DNA from: Saprospiraceae bacterium
Lineage (GTDB): Bacteria; Bacteroidota; Bacteroidia; Chitinophagales; Saprospiraceae
Assembly: GCA_028285545.1 (NCBI GenBank)
Contig: JANQPA010000046.1
Coordinates: forward strand, 1 to 64,000
Reading direction: 5' to 3'
Length of the DNA stretch: 64,000 nt
Numbering within the stretch: position 1 is the first letter of the stretch; every line of letters begins with the position of its first letter. The notes under the pieces are model-generated. The model saw only the letters and a program-made list of their open reading frames with translations, did no database searches and had not been told where the DNA came from. The translations under genes were made by a program, and so were the position numbers. Below, in pieces: positions 54,798-63,514 of this stretch.

Positions 54798-56894
54798 TTA
54801 AGGCTTCACTTTCTTTCCACTATACTTCTCAAACCAACCTCTTAAAGTACTAATCTTAGACATAAAATGACTGGGTCGGCGACGAATACCATGTGGTTCG
54901 CCTGGTACTCTAACCAAAACTGTTTCCACTCCTTGAAGTTTTAGTGCCTTGTAATACTGCTCAGATTCAGACATGGGCGTACGCCAATCTTCCTCACCAG
55001 TCATGATCAGGGTGGGGGTTTTTACATTTTTGGATATTTCAAGGAGAGACCTTTTGCGGTAATTTTCTGGATGTTCCCAGGGCATACCAGGAAACCAATA
55101 CTTAAGCGTGCGTGAGGCAATGTCAGCCGTGAAATTAAAACTTTCCCAATTGATCACTGGATAAAAAGAAACAGCTGCTCGAAAGCGATCCGTGTGGCCG
55201 ATCATCCAGGCCGTTAAAACTCCACCACCACTACCACCAGTGACATAGAGCTGATCTTCATCAATATACCCTTTGTCAATAACTGCATCTACCCCTGAAT
55301 TCAAATCGTAGAAATCATCCCCAGGGTAGGCATGATGAATAAGGTTACCAAATTCTTCACCATAGCTGGTACTTCCACGTGGATTGGTATAAAGCACTAC
55401 CGCTCCACTGGCCGCCATTAACTGTTTTTCCGAATCAAAATTTGGCCCATATGCAGCAAAAGGTCCACCGTGAATTTCCAGGATCAAGGGGTATTTTTTA
55501 TTGGCATCAAATCCTGGAGGCTTGATGATCCAACCCTGAATCCGCTTTTTATCTTTGGAAGATTCCCACCAGATTTCCTCTACTTTCCCCAACTCTCTTT
55601 GATTAAAAAGGTCCTGATTTAGATGCGTAATTTGCTTAACTTCTCCTTTTGTGGTACTTATACCAACTTCACTGAGGGTTGTAGGGTTACTGATATTAAA
55701 AGCAAATACATCATTTTTTGAAACAGAAAAATTTCCTCCGCTGTAGGCCAAATCTCCAGCGCCTAAACCTTCCGCAAGTATTTCGTATGCCCCATCCAGC
55801 GTAAATTTGGCCAATTTTGTTTTTCCTTCACTGTCAAAAAGGGCGTAAATACTTTTACCATCCGCAGCCCAGCGAAGAGAGTAAACCGATCGGTCGAGCT
55901 CTTTACCAAGGATTTTTACATTGGCACCATCTCTGTCTGCGAGGTGTAATTGACGAACCTGATATCCCTGATATCGATCGTCAAATCCGATGTAGGCCAG
56001 GTGTTTTCCATCTGGAGAAACCGCTACACCTCGATCGGGCCCCTCCCTATTAGTCAGTTGCTTTGGCTCACCACCTGCTAGTGAAAACTCATAAAGTTCG
56101 GATTCAAATAAATTGTCTTCCCAATTATCCTGTCTGTTAACCGCCAGGATAATGCTTTTACTATCAGGTGTCCAATCGTAACTTGCTCCGCTGTAGGCGA
56201 ATCCTCCATGATGATAATCGCCGAAAGTGATCTGTTTTTCTTTGCCGCCTTCCGCAGATAAAACAAATAACTGATTGTATCCTGGCTCTATTTCACCAAC
56301 TCCATTGAATCGAAAAATCAGCTTATCTGTAACCTTTGCCGGAGCAGCCCACTTAGCTCCTTCAGGTGGACTGGGTAATTCCCCTACTTTCAATGGTGCT
56401 TCTGGAACTAACATGCTGAAGGAAATCATCTTTCCATTGGGCGACCATTTAAGATTACCAGGAGATTTGGTCAGATTGCTGATAGTGGCGATCTCACCGG
56501 TATCCGTCCAGCGAAGATATATTTGTGAACTGCCTTTTTCGGTCGAAATAAATGCCAACTTCTCTCCACCTGGTGACCACCTGGGACTATAAGCTTGATG
56601 TTTTCCGGTACTTACAGGTCGATGACCAGAGCCATCTGCGTTGATGATCCAGATGTTGGAAAAGCGCTTGTCTGTCATAACATCTGCCCAGTTGCGGACA
56701 TAAGCAATCATCTTTCCATCCGGTGATATTTGGGGATCCGTAGCGGTTTTAAGATCAAAAACATCCATCAATTGTAGAGGGCTGCGATTTTCATTTTGAG
56801 CTTCTAAAGGTGAGAATAAAGGCACCTGAAGAAACAGAACGAGCAATACAGAATAAGAAAAAATAAAAGCTTGATCTATAAGTCTCATAGGCAA
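54798..56894 (-). CDS. S9-family prolyl oligopeptidase (DPP-like)
   Basis: The 698-residue protein has a signal segment (about 8-32). A TolB/WD-like propeller (about 40-430, with 'DLKTATDPQISPDGKMIAY') precedes the hydrolase domain with 'LYVTGGSGGGVLTAWMIGH' (Ser), 'LIMTGEEDWRTP' (Asp) and 'PGEPHGIRRRP' (His). It would release dipeptides from peptides outside the cytoplasm. Base composition matches its neighbours, unlike the S9 gene at 41419. It is monocistronic. Confidence 0.94.
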   Translation of the reverse strand: MPMRLIDQAFIFSYSVLLVLFLQVPLFSPLEAQNENRSPLQLMDVFDLKTATDPQISPDGKMIAYVRNWADVMTDKRFSNIWIINADGSGHRPVSTGKHQAYSPRWSPGGEKLAFISTEKGSSQIYLRWTDTGEIATISNLTKSPGNLKWSPNGKMISFSMLVPEAPLKVGELPSPPEGAKWAAPAKVTDKLIFRFNGVGEIEPGYNQLFVLSAEGGKEKQITFGDYHHGGFAYSGASYDWTPDSKSIILAVNRQDNWEDNLFESELYEFSLAGGEPKQLTNREGPDRGVAVSPDGKHLAYIGFDDRYQGYQVRQLHLADRDGANVKILGKELDRSVYSLRWAADGKSIYALFDSEGKTKLAKFTLDGAYEILAEGLGAGDLAYSGGNFSVSKNDVFAFNISNPTTLSEVGISTTKGEVKQITHLNQDLFNQRELGKVEEIWWESSKDKKRIQGWIIKPPGFDANKKYPLILEIHGGPFAAYGPNFDSEKQLMAASGAVVLYTNPRGSTSYGEEFGNLIHHAYPGDDFYDLNSGVDAVIDKGYIDEDQLYVTGGSGGGVLTAWMIGHTDRFRAAVSFYPVINWESFNFTADIASRTLKYWFPGMPWEHPENYRKRSLLEISKNVKTPTLIMTGEEDWRTPMSESEQYYKALKLQGVETVLVRVPGEPHGIRRRPSHFMSKISTLRGWFEKYSGKKVKP

Positions 56895-57023
56895 TGGTTT
56901 TTCATACTAAAAAAATGGATTTTGGTAAATATTAAAGTTAGTTTTGGTACTTATGTTATGGTGATAAAAGAATTTGTATGTAATTTTTTTAATAATAGAA
57001 AAAGGATTACCAAGCTAAGAAAA

Positions 57024-57055
57024 GATTGGTAAGCCGGACATAAAGCTTACCAATC
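57024..57055 (-). terminator. hairpin after the aconitase X operon
   Basis: GATTGGTAAGC (57024-57034) pairs with GCTTACCAATC (57045-57055), an 11-bp perfect stem, 62 bases past the stop of the minus-strand aconitase X gene. The following T-run is weak. Confidence 0.5.
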
Positions 57056-57116
57056 CCTTCATTTCATTACGGGCTTAGTAATCTTTGATTTACTACAAGT
57101 TTTTTTGCCCTTGTAC

Positions 57117-58973
57117 TCAGTCTCCTTCTTTTGAAATAAATACTTGTCCATCCTTCCTTACCTTGACCGAATCACCTTCCTTCACATAATTCAAAAAATC
57201 TACTCCCAGATTATCAATGGCTGGTATTCTCTTTTCTGCCCAGACCTCTGCTAAAGCTAAACCTGCTGCCGCTAAAGAGTCAATTTTTTCCGAGAACAAA
57301 AGAGCGGCCGGAGCCAGATTTCGTCTTGCTATCAATTCCCAAACAGCACCAGCTGAGGTGGAACCAATACTTCTGGGAATACATAAAATAGCTCCGGTAA
57401 GATTTTTCCCAAAAAGTTCTTCTGAATCGTGGTCTCCACAAATAGCCTGATCACTTTCTTTGCGTATAGTATCATAAAAACAAGCTAAGGAGTTGAAGCC
57501 TTTTTTACTCACTATTGCCTTTCCCTGAACTTCGCCAAAAAATAAAGGACGCCCCTGAAAAGTCATGGCTTGACTTCTCATTTTAATGGGTAATTCATTG
57601 GTTAAGGCTTCATTCTTTTTCTCTTTTTCAAAACCAAGGTTTCCTGGATTTGTCTCCTGAATTTTACCGGTGGCAATAACCTCTGCAAGTTGGATGTCTA
57701 AAAGTAATCTGGCATTGGTAAATGCCCGAAGTTTATTAGAGTTGGTTATTACTGCTTCAGAAGCACAAAGTGAGTTATTCATAAAAGCTTCCAAACAAGT
57801 AGCACTTAACCTGACTTCGGTAGCCGATAGTTTTTCAAAAACATCCTTTGAATCATGCCGAAATTCGCGTAAAACATTGGGTGGGGCTACCAATACCGTA
57901 TCGATGGCAACTTTTTCGCATTGATTTCTATTCAGCGCTGAACAAATCAAGTCTGTCCATTCGTGCAACTCTCTTAAACTGAGATGAGGGCAACCAATCA
58001 TAGCCCTTTGTGGAGGTGCATCAGGATCATCCCACATAATCGGATAGGAACTTAATAATTGATTCAAGTCCTGATCATCAATGGGTAAAAATTTATGCTC
58101 CGTCTTTAATAATTTCCTACCATTCTCAAGCGCTTCGGGAGTAATGTTTTCTATATGATAAAGGGCAACTGCTCCGATAGCAGCACAGGCAGCGCCCATT
58201 TCCTTGAGATAATCCCTTATTTTTTCAGAATCATTTTTTGGAAAAAAACGATCTAATCCAGTGATGTATGGAATGCCATCCTGCACGGTTTGGCCAATAA
58301 TGGCACCTAATAGTTGAGGATGAGGCAACTGTTCTGTTTGGACTTCTATCAGCCAATTTGCCTTCCTTCCCTGATCTTTTATTAGTCCAAACAAAGGCGT
58401 TTTGCCAGCAATATTGGATAAAAGATCAAGAATGGCAGCATTCCGATTGGTACGAGCACCTAGGGCAGAGTTGGCATAAATGACACAGGAAGATTCAGAC
58501 CAGGCAAGGATATCTCCTTTTTGAGGAATATTACCTTGTTCAAAGACATAAGGAGAGCAGGTATAAGCATGATGGTTTTTAAGTCCCAGTTTTTTCATGG
58601 CCTTTTGATAGCGGCCATTATTGATAAACATTCGCTTAAATTCTTCCGCTTGAGCCTTATTGATGTTTAAATTATGAAAATCAAGCGGATCTCTTGGATC
58701 CAAAGTGAAAGGATGTTTTGTAGTCAAGCCGACTTCTACTAGCTCTTCCAACAACTCAATAGGAGCATCTATTCCAGGCGTGGAGCCTGAAATGGAGAAA
58801 TGACCATCTCCTTCAATATCAACCAGCCGCTCTGCATCAAGGGCTTTTCCATACAATACTAAAGTTTGCATGACTTTTTGCAGGACTGGGCCTTGCTTGC
58901 CTTCCAAGATATCATTTTCTTCCTTTGAAAGAATCATTTCGCGTCCGACTTCCTGGTTTAAGTTAAGAATCAA
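57117..58973 (-). CDS. aconitase X fused to swivel domain (putative hydroxyproline-type dehydratase)
   Basis: The 618-residue protein is a fused AcnX: large catalytic domain (about 15-430) with 'CSPYVFEQG', 'SSCVIYANSALGARTNRNA' and 'IGCPHLSLREL', then the swivel domain (about 465-610) with 'IPRSIGSTSAGAVWEL' and 'AEKRIPAID'. Fused bacterial members studied to date are cis-3-hydroxy-L-proline dehydratases, while archaeal relatives dehydrate mevalonate 5-phosphate. The start overlaps the permease end by 11 bases, so dehydratase and transporter are coupled. The substrate is inferred to be a small hydroxylated amino acid. Confidence 0.88.
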   Translation of the reverse strand: MILNLNQEVGREMILSKEENDILEGKQGPVLQKVMQTLVLYGKALDAERLVDIEGDGHFSISGSTPGIDAPIELLEELVEVGLTTKHPFTLDPRDPLDFHNLNINKAQAEEFKRMFINNGRYQKAMKKLGLKNHHAYTCSPYVFEQGNIPQKGDILAWSESSCVIYANSALGARTNRNAAILDLLSNIAGKTPLFGLIKDQGRKANWLIEVQTEQLPHPQLLGAIIGQTVQDGIPYITGLDRFFPKNDSEKIRDYLKEMGAACAAIGAVALYHIENITPEALENGRKLLKTEHKFLPIDDQDLNQLLSSYPIMWDDPDAPPQRAMIGCPHLSLRELHEWTDLICSALNRNQCEKVAIDTVLVAPPNVLREFRHDSKDVFEKLSATEVRLSATCLEAFMNNSLCASEAVITNSNKLRAFTNARLLLDIQLAEVIATGKIQETNPGNLGFEKEKKNEALTNELPIKMRSQAMTFQGRPLFFGEVQGKAIVSKKGFNSLACFYDTIRKESDQAICGDHDSEELFGKNLTGAILCIPRSIGSTSAGAVWELIARRNLAPAALLFSEKIDSLAAAGLALAEVWAEKRIPAIDNLGVDFLNYVKEGDSVKVRKDGQVFISKEGD

Positions 58974-60381
58974 TTTCCTCTGATGTATCTTTAATCATTC
59001 TTTCAAGAGTGTAGCCTTCCTTTTTTCGATTATAAGCACCGATAAACCATAGTACTGCTCCAAACAGTACCCATCCTCCGAATAACCACCATTCTAAAGG
59101 AATTCCTTCTCCGGCGGTGTAAGGGTCTTGTAAGGTTAAGACAACCACCCAAAGTGATGCCAAACATCCTATGATTGGCAATACTAAGCCACCAGGAGCT
59201 TTGAAAGGCCTCTTGGAATCAGGTGTTTTAAATCGGGATTTAATGACCGCCAAACAGACGATGAAAAATAGTAAACCCACTGCTGTTGAACTACTATTTA
59301 CCAATGGAAGAATAGCATTTTTTCCCATCCCTACACCAAATGCAACCACTATAATGACAAACCAAATGGCCAGAATGGAAATACCAGCCTTATTTGTTTT
59401 GGCAAAACCAGGCCAGATCATTCTGTTTTTGCCAAGGGCCCAAATGGCTCTCACAAAAACGAAAATACAGCCATTCCAGGTGGAGAGTAAGCCTAGCAAA
59501 CCTCCAATAAGAGCTAATTTCATTAATACTGCAGATCCTAGTCCAATTTCAAAAGCTTTGGCTGCAGGCAACTCGGCTCCAACCAGCAAATCTCTGGGAG
59601 CTACTGAAGATGCAGAAATGATAATGGCTACATAAAACAGAGCTGCTCCAATAATGGATATGACGATGATTCTGGCAATGGTTTTAAATGAAATATTCTT
59701 GTCTCGTTCTCCCATTCCCTGTGCAATTGCCTCAAAGCCCGTCAAGTAAAAAGGAACGGTTAAAAGCACGGTAACCACTCCAGGCCAGATCGAACCTGTT
59801 TCAGATGCAATGAAAAGGGGTTCAAGATTACTAGCCTGCCCATTAAATAAGGCTGCCACAATTAAAATGAGGATCGTAATAATAAGACTAAAAGTCATAA
59901 TACTTTGGGCCTTTCCACTAGTAGAACCTCCTCTCCAATTGGCAATAGCTAAAAGAATGTTTCCTCCGATTCCAAATACCAGGTGACCTACATGAATATC
60001 AGATCCCATAAAACTGTAGATTTTAGGCCCCATACTCGAGGGCCATAAGACCTCCATTAGCCAGCCTACAGACAGCGCCTCAAAAATGATCACAAAAAAG
60101 AAGGTCAGACATAACATCCAGCCTGCAATAAAAGAGGCTACTACTCCAAACTGGTGAAGGGCATAAATAATTGGGCCACCTGTATGTGGATACATGCCGG
60201 CCATTTCTGCATAACACAAGCCAACTGGAATAAAAAAAAGCATGCCGATTACAAAGGCAAGAGAGGCTCCCATTGGGCCAGCATCAGCCAACCAAAAACC
60301 CAATACGGTTAGCCATCCTACACCTACGATCATTCCGAAGGTTAGGGAGAAATATTCATGTGTTTTGATTGACTTTGCCAC
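58963..60381 (-). CDS. APC-family amino-acid permease
   Basis: The 472-residue protein has about 12 membrane helices. The first carries 'FSLTFGMIVGVGWLTVLGFW', the substrate-binding unwound region of APC transporters, and another 'GFEAIAQGMGERDKNISFKT'. It should import an amino acid or quaternary amine by cation coupling. It is translationally coupled to the aconitase X gene and presumably supplies its substrate. Confidence 0.92.
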   Translation of the reverse strand: MAKSIKTHEYFSLTFGMIVGVGWLTVLGFWLADAGPMGASLAFVIGMLFFIPVGLCYAEMAGMYPHTGGPIIYALHQFGVVASFIAGWMLCLTFFFVIIFEALSVGWLMEVLWPSSMGPKIYSFMGSDIHVGHLVFGIGGNILLAIANWRGGSTSGKAQSIMTFSLIITILILIVAALFNGQASNLEPLFIASETGSIWPGVVTVLLTVPFYLTGFEAIAQGMGERDKNISFKTIARIIVISIIGAALFYVAIIISASSVAPRDLLVGAELPAAKAFEIGLGSAVLMKLALIGGLLGLLSTWNGCIFVFVRAIWALGKNRMIWPGFAKTNKAGISILAIWFVIIVVAFGVGMGKNAILPLVNSSSTAVGLLFFIVCLAVIKSRFKTPDSKRPFKAPGGLVLPIIGCLASLWVVVLTLQDPYTAGEGIPLEWWLFGGWVLFGAVLWFIGAYNRKKEGYTLERMIKDTSEEIDS

Positions 60382-60513
60382 GATTTTGAATTTTATGAAA
60401 AAATATGACTCGTCCCGAATTTTCTAAAATTATTCACTTAAAGTGATCTATGATCAGAGATAAATAACTGCCTTGGGCAGTCTGGGAGACAAATTGAGAT
60501 ATATGGAGATAAA

Positions 60514-60581
60514 TTGTCTCTCATTTTTTGGTGTTTTAGAATGAAATCGTGACTAATCTTAAAATTTATGGGATGACTCAT
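60514..60581. repeat. dispersed imperfect repeat, copy B
   Basis: This is the partner of the repeat at 92-151, in the same orientation and directly beyond the stop of a minus-strand gene. Upstream of it lies an inverted GAGACAA...TTGTCTC pair (about 60485-60522) that could extend the element. Confidence 0.45.
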
Positions 60582-60598
60582 GAATGTTTGGTTTTTGA

Positions 60599-61528
60599 TT
60601 ATCCTCCTTTTAAAAAACTGTCCTCTCTATAGCTTGGCTTGGGATAATTATAAAAACCTTGTCCTTTTAGTCTTCCAGTTAAGCCCTTTTCCACCATATC
60701 GTATAAAAAGGAAGGCGGCTTATCAGAGATATCCTTAGTATTTTTAAAATAGACTTCTTCAATAGATAGCACGGTATGCAGTCCAATCTCATCCATAATG
60801 CCACAAGGGCCAATATCTGTCCCAAAGCTCAGCATCCAGGCCCGATCAATATCTTCAGCTGTGGTATAACCTTCACTGATCTGCCTTAGGGTTTCTTTTT
60901 TGATAACTCTCCACAAGCGATTAAAAGAATATCCTAGTTGTTCCTTCTGGACGTGTAGGCAAAGTGCTCCGATTGTTGCTGCCCAGTCTTTTGCAAATTG
61001 GATGGTCTCGGGTGCAGTTTTTGGAGAGCCCATTAGTTCTACCATTGGTGATTCAAGGGGATCTGAAAAGTTCAGATTAAAAAATCGTTCTGGCCTTCCT
61101 GAAGCTTCCCCAAGAGGTGTACAAGTAATGGAAGAAGCATTGGTCCCCATAAATGCCTCGGGTGCTAGTTTTGAAGAAACTTCTTTCAAAACTTGTGATT
61201 TTAGCGCTAATTTTTCGGGAACATTTTCAAAGGCCAGCTGGGCTCCTGAAAGGGCTTCTTCTATTGATTCGCAAACCAGAAAATTATTATTTACCAACTC
61301 GTGATTTACCCCCGAACTCCAGCCTAAAGCCCGTTCTTTTGCCAATAGAGCACTGGCGTGGTCGATGTCAAAAACACGAGTCTCCAGGCCAGATTTGGCA
61401 CATACCCAGGCTACTTTTGCTCCCATTACTCCGGTACCAATGATGGCTACAGGTTTGGCAGGGTCAAAAATTGGGAATTCAAGATGTTGATCTAAGAAAC
61501 TCAAAGCTTTATTTTTTAGTAAAATCAA
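60599..61528 (-). CDS. 3-hydroxyacyl-CoA dehydrogenase-family enzyme, L-carnitine dehydrogenase-like
   Basis: The 309-residue protein has the Rossmann motif GTGVMG in 'PVAIIGTGVMGAKVAWVCAKSG', an 'NVPEKL' substrate loop and 'NLNFSDPLESPMVELMGS', with the helical C-terminal dimer domain. Length and composition match L-carnitine dehydrogenases and lambda-crystallin-like 3-hydroxyacid dehydrogenases rather than long fatty-acid enzymes. With the neighbouring BKACE enzyme it could oxidise a 3-hydroxy acid to a 3-keto acid that is then cleaved. It overlaps the AraC gene by 4 bases. Confidence 0.85.
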   Translation of the reverse strand: MILLKNKALSFLDQHLEFPIFDPAKPVAIIGTGVMGAKVAWVCAKSGLETRVFDIDHASALLAKERALGWSSGVNHELVNNNFLVCESIEEALSGAQLAFENVPEKLALKSQVLKEVSSKLAPEAFMGTNASSITCTPLGEASGRPERFFNLNFSDPLESPMVELMGSPKTAPETIQFAKDWAATIGALCLHVQKEQLGYSFNRLWRVIKKETLRQISEGYTTAEDIDRAWMLSFGTDIGPCGIMDEIGLHTVLSIEEVYFKNTKDISDKPPSFLYDMVEKGLTGRLKGQGFYNYPKPSYREDSFLKGG

Positions 61529-62421
61529 TCGTTATCTAGTACAAGAATCTGATATTTCCTTCTGTAATCGGAAGGAGTACAGTTTTTAATTCTTCGAAAC
61601 CATTTATTGAAATTTGCAAAATTATTAAATCCGCTTTCGAAGCAAATTTCTGAAATGGATCGCTCCGTTTCATTTAATAAGTTGCTGGCATAGTTGATGC
61701 GGAGTTCTGCCAGGAAATGAGAAAAATGTTTTTTAAAAGTCTGTTTGAAATATCGACAAAATGAATGTTCACTCAGGTTAGCCACTTTTGCAATTTCCTT
61801 AATGGTTATTTTGTCTCGGAAATTCTCAAGCGCATAGGCATAAATATTTGAAATTCGATTGGAATGATTTTCATTAGGCAAGGAATCCATGGCTTCAGGT
61901 AGAATGTATTCTAAAAAGCTTGAATTTCCGACTTCGTAAAGAATGTCTAACAATAAACTGATTTGTCTAACAGGCTTAGCAGAAAAGGAAAGATCGAGTA
62001 GCTGAATCGCTTTTTCTTTCGTTTCACCATTTATGATTACTCCTCTTTTACTGTTTTGAATTAGTCTTTGAATATTTTTAAAGGCTGGGATGGAAAGCAT
62101 GGTTGGGCTGAATAGCTCCAGACTGAAAATCAGAGTAATCACCTCGAATTCCTCTTTAAAATCCTCTTTCCAATAAATTTGGTCCGGTTTTCTCAAATGA
62201 GGTAGCCCGGGGCCGAAAAGAACAAGATCACCAGCCTGAAACCGACTGTATTGATCGCCAATAATCTGAACGCCACTTCCTGCCAATACATACTCCAACT
62301 GGATCTCGGGGTGATGATGATAAGCACCATGGAATTGATCCTTTGCTGTTTTTTTTATCAACATATAAGGCGTTGAAAGCAAGGGAACAATGGTCAATAA
62401 TTCTGAATTTCTTTCAGGCAT
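61525..62421 (-). CDS. AraC-family transcriptional regulator with cupin domain
   Basis: The 298-residue protein has an N-terminal cupin sensor (about 20-115, 'HHPEIQLEYVLAGSGVQIIG') and a C-terminal double helix-turn-helix (about 195-290) with 'ITIKEIAKVANLSEHSFCRYFKQTF' and 'SISEICFESGFNNFANFNKWF'. It should sense the catabolite and activate the dehydrogenase gene that overlaps it and possibly the divergent BKACE gene. The intergenic 62422-62620 holds a CTCATATGAG palindrome at 62515. Confidence 0.93.
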   Translation of the reverse strand: MPERNSELLTIVPLLSTPYMLIKKTAKDQFHGAYHHHPEIQLEYVLAGSGVQIIGDQYSRFQAGDLVLFGPGLPHLRKPDQIYWKEDFKEEFEVITLIFSLELFSPTMLSIPAFKNIQRLIQNSKRGVIINGETKEKAIQLLDLSFSAKPVRQISLLLDILYEVGNSSFLEYILPEAMDSLPNENHSNRISNIYAYALENFRDKITIKEIAKVANLSEHSFCRYFKQTFKKHFSHFLAELRINYASNLLNETERSISEICFESGFNNFANFNKWFRRIKNCTPSDYRRKYQILVLDND

Positions 62422-62514
62422 AATAGATCCAAATTAATCTTCCAAAGAAGATAAGCGATAACTTTAAGGTAGGAATATGCTACTGAAATTAATAATTATG
62501 AGCAATAATTTGCA

Positions 62515-62524
62515 CTCATATGAG
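62515..62524. promoter_or_regulatory. palindrome in the divergent AraC/BKACE control region
   Basis: The 10-bp perfect palindrome CTCATATGAG lies 91 bases from the AraC start and 97 bases from the BKACE start. It is a possible operator, but its length makes chance occurrence likely. Confidence 0.25.
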
Positions 62525-62620
62525 ATAATATGCCAAAATAGTTTAAGTAGATGCCAGTTTTTGAAAAAAGACCTATTGTTTTGGATAATAGTTTTGTTTT
62601 ATGCTTAAAAAAATCCTGAA

Positions 62621-63505
62621 ATGAACCGTAAAGTAATTCTAACATGTGCTGTAGTTGGGGAAAATGAATTCAATCGGAAACACCCCAATTTTCCTATTAC
62701 CCCTCAAGAAATTGCAGATGCTGCTTTAGAGGCAGACCGTGCGGGTGCCTCAGCGGTGCATTTGCATGTCCGTAACCCAGAAACAGGCGGTGGATCAAGA
62801 GACGTCGACCTGTTTGTAGATATGGCCAACCGAGTCAGAGAAAATGGGGTCAAATCTATCATCAATATTACCTGTGGCGGTGGTGGGCTTTATGTGCCTG
62901 ATCCCAATGATGAGAGTCATGCTGGCCCAGGTTCAGATATGGCCTCAGCGGAAGAACGGGTAAGACATATTGAAAGGACAATGCCGGAGGTATGTTCATT
63001 GGATTTGACCACCCAAAATCAGATGGATGGCAGCTTGGAATATGTATACTTGAATACTCCTTATACTTTGAAAAAAATGGCCAGGCGTTTCCAGGAAATT
63101 GGGGTGAAGCCAGAAATCGAAATATTTTCTCCTGGGGATATTATGCTGGCAAAAAGTATGATTGAAGAAGGATATTTTGATGCGCCTCCAATGTTTCAGT
63201 TTGTTATGGGCACCAAATGGGGCCTTTCGGCGGATACGGAAACGATGCTGTATATGCGTAATCTCCTTCCTGAAGGAGCGGTGTGGGCCGCTTTTGGAAT
63301 AGCCCGTATGCAGATGCCGATGGTAGCTCAGTCGGTTTTATTAGGGGGACATGTACGAGTAGGTCTGGAAGATAATCTATATCTAAAGAGAGGGGTATTT
63401 GCAACCAATGGTCAATTGGTAGAGCGTGCTAAGACCATTATTGAAGGTATGGGGGCGGAAGTGGCTACTCCTGATGAGGCTAGGGAAATTTTAGGTCTAA
63501 ATTAA
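62621..63505 (+). CDS. BKACE-family beta-keto acid cleavage enzyme
   Basis: The 294-residue protein matches the 3-keto-5-aminohexanoate cleavage enzyme family (BKACE). Zinc ligands are His47 and His49 in 'AVHLHVRNPETGGGSRD', preceded by 'NRKVILTCAVVG' and followed by 'ICNITCGG'-type and 'SLDLTTQNQ' loops; the late Glu is in 'VRVGLEDNLYL'. Members condense a 3-keto acid with acetyl-CoA and split it into acetoacetate and an acyl-CoA; one subgroup acts on dehydrocarnitine. It is divergent from the AraC gene and adjacent to the carnitine-dehydrogenase-like gene. Confidence 0.92.
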   Translation: MNRKVILTCAVVGENEFNRKHPNFPITPQEIADAALEADRAGASAVHLHVRNPETGGGSRDVDLFVDMANRVRENGVKSIINITCGGGGLYVPDPNDESHAGPGSDMASAEERVRHIERTMPEVCSLDLTTQNQMDGSLEYVYLNTPYTLKKMARRFQEIGVKPEIEIFSPGDIMLAKSMIEEGYFDAPPMFQFVMGTKWGLSADTETMLYMRNLLPEGAVWAAFGIARMQMPMVAQSVLLGGHVRVGLEDNLYLKRGVFATNGQLVERAKTIIEGMGAEVATPDEAREILGLN

Positions 63506-63514
63506 TTATTGATT

